Notes: generated by a model from the sequence alone, not told the origin. A stretch of 18,666 nt of DNA from Tissierellia bacterium (GCA_012728775.1 JAAYEN010000101.1:1-18666), one strand, 5' to 3'. Shown: positions 1 through 7,813, counted from the stretch's first letter. Numbers and translations are program-made.

Positions 1-570
1 GCTTATAAATATAAAAATCAAGGTAAGAAAGTTCTTTTAGTTGCTGCAGATACTTTTAGAGCAGCTGCAACAGAACAGCTACAAGAATGGGCTAAACGGG
101 CAAATGTGGACATAGTACATCATAGTGAAGGATCGGATCCAGCTGCAGTTGTATTTGATGCAATTCAAGCTGCAAAAGCAAGAAATATTGACATAATATT
201 ATGTGATACTGCTGGAAGATTGCATAATAAAGCAAATTTAATGAATGAGCTGGAAAAGATGTATAGAATTATTGACAAAAATTTCCCCGAGGCTAATAAA
301 GAATCATTGATTGTATTGGATGCCACTACAGGTCAAAATGCACTTTTACAAGCAAGAGAATTCAAAGAAGTAGCAAATGTAACTGGTATTGTTATTACAA
401 AATTAGATGGAACTGCTAAAGGTGGAATTGTGCTTCCATTAATACATGAACTACAAATACCCGTAGTCTATATTGGAGTAGGAGAACAAATTAACGACTT
501 ACAGCCTTTTGACTCAAATTCCTTTATAAGTTCCATATTTGGAATAGAAAATGATGAAAACCTGAATTAA
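1..570 (+). CDS. ftsY: Signal recognition particle receptor FtsY (3' part)
   Basis: This is the C-terminal 189 codons of the SRP receptor GTPase, which docks ribosome-SRP complexes at the membrane by forming a GTP-dependent heterodimer with Ffh. The frame is open from base 1, so the gene begins outside the window; the acidic N-terminal region and the G1 P-loop are not visible. The sequence shows the G2 motif DTFRAAA soon after the edge, the G3 motif DTAGR, the G4 motif TKLDGTAKGG, and the closing GVGEQINDLQPF of SRP GTPases. These motifs and the TAKGG variant separate FtsY from Ffh, which is also in the window and has DARGG. The stop codon lies in the loop of a terminator hairpin. In many Firmicutes ftsY sits directly before ylxM-ffh; here three unrelated genes intervene. 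Confidence 0.97.
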   Translation, partial: AYKYKNQGKKVLLVAADTFRAAATEQLQEWAKRANVDIVHHSEGSDPAAVVFDAIQAAKARNIDIILCDTAGRLHNKANLMNELEKMYRIIDKNFPEANKESLIVLDATTGQNALLQAREFKEVANVTGIVITKLDGTAKGGIVLPLIHELQIPVVYIGVGEQINDLQPFDSNSFISSIFGIENDENLN

Positions 571-593
571 ATTCAGGTTTTCTTTATTTTTCT
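556..593 (+). terminator. Intrinsic terminator of ftsY, probably bidirectional
   Basis: A perfect 12-bp stem (556-567 with 571-582) closes on a three-base loop made of the ftsY TAA stop codon. The plus-strand exit is T-rich (TTTATTTTT). Read from the other strand, the same hairpin begins just after the fbp stop and is followed by a weaker T-rich run, so it can serve both convergent genes. The stem overlaps the last four ftsY codons. Confidence 0.85.
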
Positions 594-2539
594 TCTTGAA
601 GTTGTCCGCTTCTATATGCTGATAATAAATCAGTTAAGTCGTCGATTCTCTCTTTTATACTGATTCCTAAATCTGTAAGTGCCACTCTTCTTCTACTATT
701 ATATTCTAAAGCAAATTCAGTATTACTAGTTATATCAATATTATTATCAATAACTTCATCCAGAGGTTTTAAGGGTTCATGGGTAGCAATAAGTAGCCCA
801 TAAGAATTGGATATTAGTGTATAACCTGCAATTCCCGTGGTACTTTGGTAGGCTTCAGAAAATCCGCCATCTATAGCTATAAGTTTTCCTCTAGCTTTAA
901 TTGGGTTTTCACCATGGGTAGCTTTAACAGGAACGTGACCATTGATTATTTTTCCAATTTCATTAGTTATGCCAAATTCATTTAATATTTTTCTCATGAC
1001 TTCTTCATCATCTCTAAAATCGTAGTAGTGGTTTTTGGGTTCGTTATGAGTTTTTTTATCTTCAATAAAATATCTTTCGAAAGTAGTCATTTTAGTTTTA
1101 CCAAATAAAGGTGAGTCTTTACCACACCATAAATACCATAATATATCGTTATAATAAGTTCTGTCTTTGTCATTTTGTGTATAAAATGCTTTTTTAACAG
1201 TGTTATTTAGAACATCTAAAAGCTGTTTACCTTTTAATTTTGAACCCATAAAGATTGTATCTGTAAAACTTCCATCTGAATCCAATGGTATGCATCCATG
1301 GAATAAAAGATTGTCGTTAAAGATGTTATAAATATCTCCTTTATCAGCTAAAAATTTCATATGTTCTGTTAGTCTAGTACTATTTTTAAAAGAATCTACT
1401 AATTTATCTATTACATATTTTTCTTCATCAGTATATTCCACACCATTTATTAAGGTAGGGAAATTGTCATCTAACATATCATATTCAATGCCATAAGCTG
1501 TAACTTTTTTATTGTCTAATGAAATATTTTTTATTAAATCTCTATCTTGCATATTAAATTCTGGGTGCCTAGAAATTATTTTAGATTCTGCTTTAAACTG
1601 TATTATCGATATGGCTTTATGAACTTTTGTAAGCATATCCATTTCAGTTCCAGAAACTTCTCCTTTGGGTATAAAACGTAGACATGAATCATCTCTATAT
1701 GTTTCTAGAGCAAAGGTTACCAGTGGAAGAAGGTTTATTCCATATCCATCTTCTAATGTAGATAAATTATTATATCTAACAGCAATTCTAATAGCATTAG
1801 CTACAAGAGCTTCTGAACCAGTATGGGCTCCATACCATACTATATCGTGATTTCCTAATTGAACGTCTGCATCGTGGTGATTAATTATATAATCCATCAC
1901 AAGTTCCGCCTGGTTTCCTCTATCGTATATATCGCCTAAAACATGTAAGTGCTCTACAGCAAACCTTTTGATCAAAGAAGATAGTTCAATAATATAAACC
2001 TTAGCGGTTTTCATTTTAATAATTTCAGAAAAAATGGTTTTATAATACTGTTCTTTATGTCTATTTTCAGGACTTTCAAATATCAATTCCTGAAGAATAT
2101 AAGATATGTCAGAGGAGAAAGCTTCTGTAATCTTTTCTCTATTATATTTTGAACCGACTCTTCTTGTCATTTCTATCAAACGTCTTAAAGTTTCATTCAA
2201 CCACTCGTCTGTTATTTTGCCTTCTTGTTCAAGTCTTGCTAATTTTGTTTCAGGATAATATATGACAGTAGCAAGTTCTGCTTTTTCCTCTTCATTCATC
2301 TCATTATTAAAAAGTTCTATTATATAATTCTTAATTACTCCAGAAGCATTATTTATTACATGATAAAAAGCTTCGTATTCTCCATGTATATCTGAAACAA
2401 AATGCTCAGTAGCTTTAGGCATATATAGAACGCTTTTTAGATCAATAATTTTTGAAACTACAGAATTAACATTTTTATATGATTTTGAAAGTAGCTTAAG
2501 ATATTTTAATCGTTCATCGGAAAATAATATATTATTCAA
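584..2539 (-). CDS. fbp: Fructose-1,6-bisphosphatase class III
   Basis: This enzyme hydrolyses fructose 1,6-bisphosphate to fructose 6-phosphate, the committed step of gluconeogenesis, in the cytoplasm. The 651-residue length and metallophosphoesterase motifs match the Firmicutes class III family: SDIHGEY near residues 49-55, GDIYDRG near 202-208 and GNHD near 229-232, with a conserved C-terminal stretch around INGHVPVK and AIDGGFSEAY. The longest frame opens at a GTG at 2548, but that codon is part of the ribosome binding site GAGGTG. The TTG at 2539, six bases downstream of that site, is therefore the better start. The gene converges on ftsY with a 13-bp gap and diverges from apt. It is a single-gene transcription unit. 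Function is assigned from strong family motifs; only the start is uncertain by three codons. Confidence 0.95.
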   Translation of the reverse strand: MNNILFSDERLKYLKLLSKSYKNVNSVVSKIIDLKSVLYMPKATEHFVSDIHGEYEAFYHVINNASGVIKNYIIELFNNEMNEEEKAELATVIYYPETKLARLEQEGKITDEWLNETLRRLIEMTRRVGSKYNREKITEAFSSDISYILQELIFESPENRHKEQYYKTIFSEIIKMKTAKVYIIELSSLIKRFAVEHLHVLGDIYDRGNQAELVMDYIINHHDADVQLGNHDIVWYGAHTGSEALVANAIRIAVRYNNLSTLEDGYGINLLPLVTFALETYRDDSCLRFIPKGEVSGTEMDMLTKVHKAISIIQFKAESKIISRHPEFNMQDRDLIKNISLDNKKVTAYGIEYDMLDDNFPTLINGVEYTDEEKYVIDKLVDSFKNSTRLTEHMKFLADKGDIYNIFNDNLLFHGCIPLDSDGSFTDTIFMGSKLKGKQLLDVLNNTVKKAFYTQNDKDRTYYNDILWYLWCGKDSPLFGKTKMTTFERYFIEDKKTHNEPKNHYYDFRDDEEVMRKILNEFGITNEIGKIINGHVPVKATHGENPIKARGKLIAIDGGFSEAYQSTTGIAGYTLISNSYGLLIATHEPLKPLDEVIDNNIDITSNTEFALEYNSRRRVALTDLGISIKERIDDLTDLLSAYRSGQLQEEK

Positions 2540-2545
2540 TTTAAT

Positions 2546-2551
2546 CACCTC
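2546..2551 (-). promoter_or_regulatory. Ribosome binding site that sets the fbp start
   Basis: The minus strand reads GAGGTG, complementary to the 16S rRNA tail, followed by six bases (ATTAAA) and TTG. An upstream GTG in the same frame lies inside this site and an upstream ATG meets a stop within three codons, so TTG at 2539 is the likely initiator. Confidence 0.7.
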
Positions 2552-2562
2552 ATTTAAATTAT

Positions 2563-2590
2563 ATCATAATCTAATTTAAAACTATGTAAA
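2563..2590 (-). promoter_or_regulatory. Putative sigma-A promoter of fbp
   Basis: On the minus strand TTTACA (2585-2590) and TATGAT (2563-2568) are separated by 16 bases, each one mismatch from consensus. A shifted TATAAT with an extended TG (2558-2563) is an alternative -10. Either gives a very short leader before the GAGGTG site. Confidence 0.5.
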
Positions 2591-2599
2591 AATCATAGT
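2581..2599. repeat. Inverted repeat overlapping the fbp -35 box
   Basis: ACTATG (2581-2586) and CATAGT (2594-2599) form a perfect 6-bp inverted repeat with a 7-base spacer. It covers the candidate -35 box of fbp, which suits a repressor operator. The arms are short and AT-rich, so chance is a real possibility. Confidence 0.3.
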
Positions 2600-2657
2600 A
2601 AGAAAAAAATTATTGTGGTATAGTTAATAAATAGAAAGATAAATTTTGGATATTTTA

Positions 2658-2663
2658 TATAAT
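2658..2663 (+). promoter_or_regulatory. Possible -10 box of the apt-tcdA promoter
   Basis: A consensus TATAAT lies 22 bases before the apt ribosome binding site, good geometry for a short leader. No recognisable -35 box stands 16-18 bases upstream, and the region is very AT-rich, so this is tentative. Confidence 0.3.
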
Positions 2664-2694
2664 ATATAGTGAAATGAAATCCATGGAGGCAAAT

Positions 2695-3216
2695 ATGAAT
2701 TTAAAAGACAAAATTAGAAATATTTATGATTATCCAGTAGATGGTATTATTTTTAGAGATATTACTACTTTATTAAGAGACAAAGAGGCTTTTCATGAGG
2801 CAATAAACCAACTAGCAACTTTAGCAAAAAAATATAATCCAGATCAAATCGTTGGAGTTGAAGCTAGAGGTTTTATTATTGGAGCTTGTTTAGCATATGC
2901 TATGAATTGTGGATTTGTACCTGTGAGAAAACCTGGAAAATTACCTCATGATACTATAAAAGAATCATATGGATTAGAATACGGCAAAGATGTAGTAGAG
3001 TTACATATTGATGCTATTAATGAAGGAGAAAAAGTTTTAATAGTAGATGATCTTTTGGCTACTGGAGGAACATGCAAAGCCACTGCGAACCTAGTTGAAG
3101 AATTAGGCGGAAAAGTATTAGCATGTATCTTTATGATTGAATTAGTTGGTCTGGGCGGACGAGAGAAGCTTTCTGGCTATGAAGTAGAGTCTTTATTAAA
3201 ATTTGATGAAAAATAA
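2695..3216 (+). CDS. apt: Adenine phosphoribosyltransferase
   Basis: This cytoplasmic enzyme joins adenine to PRPP to make AMP, salvaging purine bases. The 173-residue product has the usual length for Apt. It shows the family pattern VEARGF near residues 55-60 and the PRPP-binding loop VLIVDDLLATGGT near 114-126. The open frame extends to an ATG at 2674, but GGAGG at 2685-2689 sits five bases before the ATG at 2695, and the resulting start (MNLKDKIRNI) fits the family, so 2695 is chosen. The gene diverges from fbp and is followed two bases later by tcdA, so the two are probably cotranscribed. No purine riboswitch or PurR-like box is visible upstream. Confidence 0.95.
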   Translation: MNLKDKIRNIYDYPVDGIIFRDITTLLRDKEAFHEAINQLATLAKKYNPDQIVGVEARGFIIGACLAYAMNCGFVPVRKPGKLPHDTIKESYGLEYGKDVVELHIDAINEGEKVLIVDDLLATGGTCKATANLVEELGGKVLACIFMIELVGLGGREKLSGYEVESLLKFDEK

Positions 3217-3218
3217 AT

Positions 3219-3914
3219 ATGGAATACAAGTATTTAGAAAGAACTGAAGGTCTTATTGAAAGAGAAAATTTAGAAAAATTAATTAATTCAAAAATAGCTA
3301 TCTTTGGAACAGGCGGAGTAGGAAGCGGGGCAGTGGAAGTACTTGCGAGGTCAGGAATTGGAGAATTCTTGCTTTGTGATTATGATATTGTGGACATAAC
3401 AAATATTAATAGACAATTAATAGCCACAGTAGATACAATAGGAAAAGATAAAGTAGTAGTGCAAAAAGATAGAATTTTATCTATAAACCCCCATGCCGAA
3501 GTTAAAATATTTAAAGAGAAGTTAGACGCATCAAACATTGAAATATTTAATTTAGATAATTATGATTACGTAATAGATGCAATAGATTATATAAGTTCAA
3601 AAATTTTGTTGATAAAATATTGTAAAGATCGAGATATTAAAATAATTTCCGCTATGGGGGCAGGAAAAAGACTTGATCCTACTCGTTTAAAAATTGGGGA
3701 TATTTATGAAACAAAAGGATGCCCCCTTGCTAGAAGAATGAGGAATAGATTGAGAAGAGAAGGTGTTCAAGATTTAAAAGTAGTATATTCTGATGAAGAA
3801 GCAATTGAGAAGGATTTAGGTTTTATTCCAAGTATTGCTTTCTTACCTCCTGTATCCGGTATGATAATTGGAGGGGAAGTTATTAGAGACCTGATAAATG
3901 TAGTAAGAAAATAA
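3219..3914 (+). CDS. tcdA: tRNA threonylcarbamoyladenosine dehydratase (TcdA/ThiF family)
   Basis: This is an E1-like adenylating protein of the ThiF/MoeB/HesA superfamily. The closest named group is TcdA (CsdL/YgdL), which uses ATP to cyclise t6A at position 37 of tRNAs reading ANN codons. Seen in the 231 residues: the ATP-binding GTGGVGSG near 30-37, the acidic DYDIVD and NINRQ motifs near 54-66, DAID near 120-123, and GAGKRLDPT near 147-155, which is typical of TcdA. There are no CxxC zinc pairs as in MoeB or ThiF, which supports TcdA. The ATG lies two bases after the apt stop and has no clear ribosome binding site, so translation is probably coupled to apt. Other ThiF-type functions cannot be wholly excluded. 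Confidence 0.85.
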   Translation: MEYKYLERTEGLIERENLEKLINSKIAIFGTGGVGSGAVEVLARSGIGEFLLCDYDIVDITNINRQLIATVDTIGKDKVVVQKDRILSINPHAEVKIFKEKLDASNIEIFNLDNYDYVIDAIDYISSKILLIKYCKDRDIKIISAMGAGKRLDPTRLKIGDIYETKGCPLARRMRNRLRREGVQDLKVVYSDEEAIEKDLGFIPSIAFLPPVSGMIIGGEVIRDLINVVRK

Positions 3915-3919
3915 ATTTT

Positions 3920-3953
3920 ATGTCAAGGAAAATCCTTGACATTTTTATTTTGT
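3920..3953 (+). terminator. Intrinsic terminator of apt-tcdA
   Basis: A perfect 10-bp stem (3920-3929 with 3933-3942) with an AAA loop is followed by TTTTATTTTGTTT. It begins six bases after the tcdA stop codon. Its descending arm contains the -35 box of the next promoter. Confidence 0.92.
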
Positions 3954-3964
3954 TTGTATATAAT
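3936..3964 (+). promoter_or_regulatory. Consensus sigma-A promoter of the ylxM-ffh operon
   Basis: TTGACA (3936-3941) and TATAAT (3959-3964) both match the consensus exactly, with the ideal 17-base spacer. Transcription should start near 3971, giving a leader of about 38 bases before the ylxM start. The -35 box lies within the 3' arm of the preceding terminator. Confidence 0.88.
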
Positions 3965-4008
3965 TACTCAGTCAATGAAAAAACTTGATGGTAAACTAGG
4001 AGGTAATT

Positions 4009-4332
4009 TTGATAAAAGATATAGTCAGGTTAAATTCTCTTTATGATTATTATGGTAAATTACTTACAGATAATCAGAATAAATCTTTTTATTATTATTA
4101 TAGATTAGACTATACTTTATCTGAAATTGCTGAGGAAATAGGTATTAGTAAACAAGGAGTTTCGGAAAATCTCAAAAGGGCAGTAAAGGAATTAGAAAGA
4201 TTTGAAGAAAACTTGTTACTTAATAACAAAAGTAATCGGATTAAAGAATTAATTAATGTCATTAGAGAAAAGTGTGATAATGACGATATAATAATCTTAT
4301 TAGATGAAATTGTAGAGGAGTTGGATGCTTAA
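4009..4332 (+). CDS. ylxM: YlxM-type helix-turn-helix protein of the SRP operon
   Basis: This small protein (107 residues) belongs to the UPF0122/YlxM family, which is nearly always found directly before ffh and has been linked to signal recognition particle function in Gram-positive bacteria. A helix-turn-helix resembling sigma region 4 spans about residues 35-63 (SEIAEEIGISKQGVSENLKR), and the C-terminal part is acidic. The start is TTG, chosen because AGGAGG stands five bases upstream at 3998-4003. The stop overlaps the ffh ATG as TAATG, so the two are translationally coupled. It is the first gene of the operon. Its exact biochemical role is not established by the sequence. Confidence 0.92.
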   Translation: MIKDIVRLNSLYDYYGKLLTDNQNKSFYYYYRLDYTLSEIAEEIGISKQGVSENLKRAVKELERFEENLLLNNKSNRIKELINVIREKCDNDDIIILLDEIVEELDA

Positions 4333-5669
4333 TGTTTGAAAACTTATCAGAAAGACTACAAAATGCATTAGGAAAATTAACTGGCAGAGGAAAATTGACA
4401 ACTGAAAATGTAGATGAAGCTATGAGAGAAGTTAGACTTGCTTTACTCGAAGCTGACGTAAACTATAAAGTTGTTAAAGATTTTGTCAAAACTATTAAAG
4501 AAAGAACCATAGGTTCTGAAGTCATGGAGAGTTTAACTCCAGGACAACAAGTAATAAAAATAGTTAATGAAGAATTAACCCTTATGATGGGTGGTGAAGC
4601 CGAGAAGCTAAATATATCTGGAAAATCTCCAGTAGTCATACTCATGTGCGGGTTACAAGGTGCAGGTAAAACTACCACAAGTGGTAAACTTGCCCTAAAC
4701 TTAAAAAAAGAAAATAAAAGACCATTATTAGTTGCAGCTGATATATATAGGCCAGCAGCTATAAAACAATTAGAGACTGTTGGAAAACAAGTAGATGTTC
4801 CAGTGTTTACAATGGGCGATAAAATAAATCCAGTGGATATAGCCAAAGCAGGTATAGAATTCGCCAAAAAGAATGGAAATGATGTAGTAATTATTGATAC
4901 TGCTGGTCGTCTCCATATAGATGATAGTATGATGGATGAAATAAAAAACATTAAACTATCAACTAATCCCAACGAAATATTACTTGTTGTAGATGCTATG
5001 ACTGGTCAAGATGCAGTTAATGTTGCAAAAAGTTTCAATGAAAATTTAGAAGTTACAGGTATTGTACTTACTAAATTAGATGGTGATGCAAGAGGTGGGG
5101 CAGCTTTATCAATTAGAGGTGTAGTAGACAAACCCATTAAGCTTGTTGGTATGGGAGAAAAGCTAAATGACTTAGAAACTTTTCATCCAGATCGAATGGC
5201 ATCAAGAATATTAGGGATGGGAGATGTTTTAAGTCTTATTGAGAAGGCTGAATCTGCTATCGATGAGAAAAGTGCCAAAGAATTAGAACAAAAACTTAGG
5301 GATCAATCTTTCACATTAGAAGATTATTTAAGCCAATTAGAACAGGTTCGTAGTATGGGTCCTCTAGAAGATATTATATCTATGATACCTGGAGTAAATA
5401 AATCGGCTCTAAAAGGAGTCAGTGTAGATGAGAAAGAATTTGATAGAATTGAAGCTATAATAAAGTCAATGACCTTCAAAGAAAGGGAAAAACCTGAAAT
5501 AATAGATAGGTCAAGAAGAAAAAGAATAGCTGATGGTAGTGGTACGCAAGTAACAGATGTAAACAAATTGCTAAAACAATTTAAAGATTTAAAAAAGATG
5601 ATGAAGCAGTTTGGAAGCATGGAAAAAAACATGAAAAAGGGTAGAGGAAAATTTCCTTTTTCACTATAA
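4332..5669 (+). CDS. ffh: Signal recognition particle protein Ffh
   Basis: Ffh is the protein subunit of the SRP: it binds signal sequences emerging from the ribosome and 4.5S/6S RNA, and targets the complex to FtsY. The 445 residues show an N-terminal helical domain, then the GTPase: G1 GLQGAGKTT (107-115), G2 DIYRPAA (137-143), G3 DTAGR (189-193), G4 TKLDG (247-251) with DARGG. The methionine-rich M domain follows from about 325, with the RNA-binding [12 protein letters not shown] (394-405). The ATG overlaps the ylxM stop by one base; GAGGAG inside the end of ylxM (4315-4320) is somewhat distant, so coupling probably helps initiation. rpsP follows after 14 bases. Confidence 0.98.
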   Translation: MFENLSERLQNALGKLTGRGKLTTENVDEAMREVRLALLEADVNYKVVKDFVKTIKERTIGSEVMESLTPGQQVIKIVNEELTLMMGGEAEKLNISGKSPVVILMCGLQGAGKTTTSGKLALNLKKENKRPLLVAADIYRPAAIKQLETVGKQVDVPVFTMGDKINPVDIAKAGIEFAKKNGNDVVIIDTAGRLHIDDSMMDEIKNIKLSTNPNEILLVVDAMTGQDAVNVAKSFNENLEVTGIVLTKLDGDARGGAALSIRGVVDKPIKLVGMGEKLNDLETFHPDRMASRILGMGDVLSLIEKAESAIDEKSAKELEQKLRDQSFTLEDYLSQLEQVRSMGPLEDIISMIPGVNKSALKGVSVDEKEFDRIEAIIKSMTFKEREKPEIIDRSRRKRIADGSGTQVTDVNKLLKQFKDLKKMMKQFGSMEKNMKKGRGKFPFSL

Positions 5670-5683
5670 TACGGAGGTGCATT

Positions 5684-6025
5684 ATGGCAGTAAAGATTAG
5701 ATTGAGGAGAATGGGAAGTAAAAAGAATCCATTCTACAGAATAGTAGTAGCGGATTCAAGAGCTCCTAGAGATGGAAAATTCATTGAAGAAATAGGTTAT
5801 TACAATCCATTAACAGAACCTATTACTTTAAAAGTAGACAACGAAAAAGCTAACGAATGGATTAAAAAAGGTGCTAAACCTACAGATGTAGTTAGTAGAC
5901 TTTTTAATAATTTCGATGTTTACGGAAATACTACAAATTCTACAGTAGAAAATAGAGAAACTGAAGAAGTTATTCAAGAATCAGTTGAAGAAGTAACTGT
6001 AGAAGAAACTGAAACTACTAACTAG
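5684..6025 (+). CDS. rpsP: Ribosomal protein bS16 with an acidic C-terminal tail
   Basis: bS16 is a structural and assembly protein of the 30S subunit. The N-terminal 80 residues are typical ([20 protein letters not shown] and the [11 protein letters not shown] and IGYYNP motifs). The product has 113 residues, about 25-30 more than many homologues. The extra tail from residue 84 is rich in glutamate, with ten E in residues 89-113 and almost no lysine or arginine. A strong GGAGGTG at 5673-5679 precedes the ATG. The order ffh-rpsP-khpA-rimM-trmD-rplS is conserved in Firmicutes. Confidence 0.97.
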   Translation: MAVKIRLRRMGSKKNPFYRIVVADSRAPRDGKFIEEIGYYNPLTEPITLKVDNEKANEWIKKGAKPTDVVSRLFNNFDVYGNTTNSTVENRETEEVIQESVEEVTVEETETTN

Positions 6026-6039
6026 TTACAGTGAATTCA

Positions 6040-6279
6040 ATGAAAGAATTAGTAGAATACATTGCAAAACACATTGTCACTAAACCTGAAGAAATTAGGA
6101 TTGTAGAGAATCAAATAGGTGATAAGGAAATTTTGCTAGAACTTTATGTCGCAGATGAAGATTTGGGTAGAATAATTGGCAAAAAAGGTAAAATTGCTAA
6201 AAATATTAGAAATATTCTAAGAGCTATATCGTTACGTAAAGGAATTGAATATAATTTGAAAATAATGGAAACAGATTGA
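6040..6279 (+). CDS. khpA: KH-domain RNA-binding protein KhpA
   Basis: This is a single type II KH-domain protein (YlqC/KhpA family), a small RNA chaperone that in pneumococcus pairs with KhpB and affects cell division and length. The 79 residues contain the GxxG loop as GKKG (47-50) within RIIGKKGKIAKNIRNILR. The frame is open back to a GTG at 6031, but the ATG at 6040 gives the family's characteristic start MKELVEYIAK, so it is preferred. No strong ribosome binding site is present. The stop overlaps the rimM ATG as TGATG. Its position between rpsP and rimM is conserved. Confidence 0.93.
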   Translation: MKELVEYIAKHIVTKPEEIRIVENQIGDKEILLELYVADEDLGRIIGKKGKIAKNIRNILRAISLRKGIEYNLKIMETD

Positions 6280-6779
6280 TGTACACATTAGTGGGCGTAA
6301 TAACTAATACACACGGAATAAAAGGTAATGTAAAAGTTTTTCCGTATACATTTGACGTTAATCGATTTGAAGAGTATGGGCATGTATATTTAGGTGAAAG
6401 TAAAGAACTTGTAAATATTAATAAGGTGTCATATTTTAAAAACTTAGTTATTTTAGAGTTCAAAGAATACTCTGATATCAATGACGTGATGAAATTTAAA
6501 GATTCTAGAATTTATATTAAATCAGATGATGAAGCTATACTCCCAGAGGGAAATTATTATCTTTCAGACATACTTGGATGTAGCATTTATAATGAAGCAA
6601 AAGAATTTCTAGGAACTGTTAAGGAGATAGTGCAAGGCGCTTCTAATGATGTATACATTGTAGAATCAGATAGCTTGCGGGGATTAATACCTGCGGTAAA
6701 TGAGTTTATAATTAATGTAGATATTGATAAAAAAGAAATAATAATATCTCCAATAGAAGGAATATTTGATGAAATTTGA
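6279..6779 (+). CDS. rimM: Ribosome maturation factor RimM
   Basis: RimM binds uS19 and helps mature the 3' head domain of the 30S subunit. The 166-residue product has the N-terminal RimM barrel signature VGVITNTHGIKGNVKV (5-20) and a C-terminal PRC barrel with NYYLSDILGC, GTVKEIVQGASNDVYIVE and the closing LIPAVNEFI. The frame also contains a TTG one codon earlier (6276), but the ATG at 6279, which overlaps the khpA stop by one base, is favoured. The 3' end overlaps trmD by 11 bases. Confidence 0.95.
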   Translation: MYTLVGVITNTHGIKGNVKVFPYTFDVNRFEEYGHVYLGESKELVNINKVSYFKNLVILEFKEYSDINDVMKFKDSRIYIKSDDEAILPEGNYYLSDILGCSIYNEAKEFLGTVKEIVQGASNDVYIVESDSLRGLIPAVNEFIINVDIDKKEIIISPIEGIFDEI

Positions 6780-7443
6780 TATATTAACATTATTTCCAGA
6801 ATTTACTGATTCCATTAAAAATTATAGTATAATAAAAAGAGGAATTTCAGAGGAGTTAGTAGAAGTTAATTCTATAAATATTAGAGACTTTTCGTTGAAT
6901 AAACATAAAAAAGTTGATGATTATCCTTATGGCGGTGGGCCAGGAATGGTTATGACACCACAACCTCTTTCAGATTGTATAAAATCAGTACAAAAAGAGA
7001 ACTCTTATATTATTTATTTATCACCTAGAGGGAAGGTCTTTACTCAAGACGTTGCTATAAATCTTTCTAAGAAAGAACATATTGTATTGATTTGTGGTCA
7101 TTACGAAGGAATAGATCAGAGAATCATAGATAAGTATGTGGATGAAGAAATTTCCATAGGAGATTATATATTAACAGGCGGAGAATTAGGGGCATTAGTA
7201 TTAGTTGATTCTATTAGTAGATTATTACCAGGAGTTTTAGGTAACGAAGAGTCTTCAGTAGATGAAAGCTTCTCAAATAATTTATTAGAATATCATCAAT
7301 ACACAAGACCTTCAATATTCGAAGGATTGGAAGTTCCAGAAGTGTTATTATCAGGAAATCATAAAGAAATAGAAGAATATAGAAAACAAGAGGCTATTGA
7401 CATAACTATGTCAGTTAGACCAGATATGCTAAAAAAAGAATAG
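6769..7443 (+). CDS. trmD: tRNA (guanine37-N1)-methyltransferase TrmD
   Basis: TrmD methylates G37 next to the anticodon using S-adenosylmethionine and prevents frameshifting. It is a SPOUT-class trefoil-knot enzyme acting as a dimer. The 224 residues show the N-terminal MKFDILTLFPEF, the YGGGPGM loop (54-60), and the SAM-binding knot: LSPRGK (84-89), GHYEGIDQR (110-118) and IGDYILTGGE (130-139). The C-terminal tRNA-binding domain carries EYHQYTRP and LLSGNH. The ATG at 6769 lies inside the end of rimM; AAGGA at 6757-6761, seven bases upstream, supports it over a TTG one codon earlier. Confidence 0.98.
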   Translation: MKFDILTLFPEFTDSIKNYSIIKRGISEELVEVNSINIRDFSLNKHKKVDDYPYGGGPGMVMTPQPLSDCIKSVQKENSYIIYLSPRGKVFTQDVAINLSKKEHIVLICGHYEGIDQRIIDKYVDEEISIGDYILTGGELGALVLVDSISRLLPGVLGNEESSVDESFSNNLLEYHQYTRPSIFEGLEVPEVLLSGNHKEIEEYRKQEAIDITMSVRPDMLKKE

Positions 7444-7464
7444 TTTATAAATTAGGAGGTTAGT

Positions 7465-7812
7465 ATGGACATAATTAACATGCTTGAACAAGAGCAATTA
7501 AAAGAAGAAATTACTCAATTTAGAGTTGGAGATACAATTAGAGTTAACTATAGAATTATCGAAGGTTCTAGAGAGAGAGTACAAGCTTTTGAAGGAATTG
7601 TATTAAAAATTCAAGGAAGCGGAGTTAAAACTACTTTTACTGTAAGAAGAATTTCTTATGGAGTAGGAGTAGAGAGAACATTTTTATTACATTCACCAAG
7701 AATTGCAGGAATTGACTTGGTAAGAATGGGTAGAGTTAGAAGAGCTAAATTATTCTATTTAAGAGATAGAGTTGGTAAGAGTGCAAGGGTTAAAGAGAGA
7801 AAATCTTTTTAA
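7465..7812 (+). CDS. rplS: Ribosomal protein bL19
   Basis: bL19 lies at the 30S-50S interface of the large subunit. The 115 residues match the family throughout, including [20 protein letters not shown], the motif [12 protein letters not shown], and the basic C-terminus with [26 protein letters not shown] at 7454-7459 stands five bases before the ATG. It is the last gene of the ylxM operon. No terminator is visible after it; the next promoter begins within two bases of the stop, so readthrough into rpsB is likely. Confidence 0.98.
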   Translation: MDIINMLEQEQLKEEITQFRVGDTIRVNYRIIEGSRERVQAFEGIVLKIQGSGVKTTFTVRRISYGVGVERTFLLHSPRIAGIDLVRMGRVRRAKLFYLRDRVGKSARVKERKSF

Positions 7813-7813
7813 A

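Noticed and set aside
1665..1850. Plus-strand 61-codon frame inside fbp
   Set aside because: It lies wholly opposite a well-supported fbp coding region and has no family resemblance or ribosome binding site.
2600..2694. Purine riboswitch or PurR box before apt
   Set aside because: The stretch is AT-rich, with no CGAA-type boxes and no three-stem arrangement; the predicted leader of about 25 bases is too short.
4463..4972. Long minus-strand open frame opposite ffh (about 169 codons)
   Set aside because: It mirrors the codon pattern of ffh, gives no recognisable protein, and ffh has every family motif. The other minus-strand frames opposite rpsB, tsf, rseP, ispG and polC were rejected for the same reason.
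5646..5664. Hairpin-like AGGAAAATTTCCT followed by T run at the end of ffh
   Set aside because: Only four base pairs are possible with a usable loop, and it encodes the normal Ffh C-terminus. Termination before rpsP in a conserved operon is unlikely.
5665..5670. TATAAT just before rpsP
   Set aside because: No -35 box lies at a sensible distance, the bases include the ffh stop codon, and AT-rich sequence yields such hexamers by chance.
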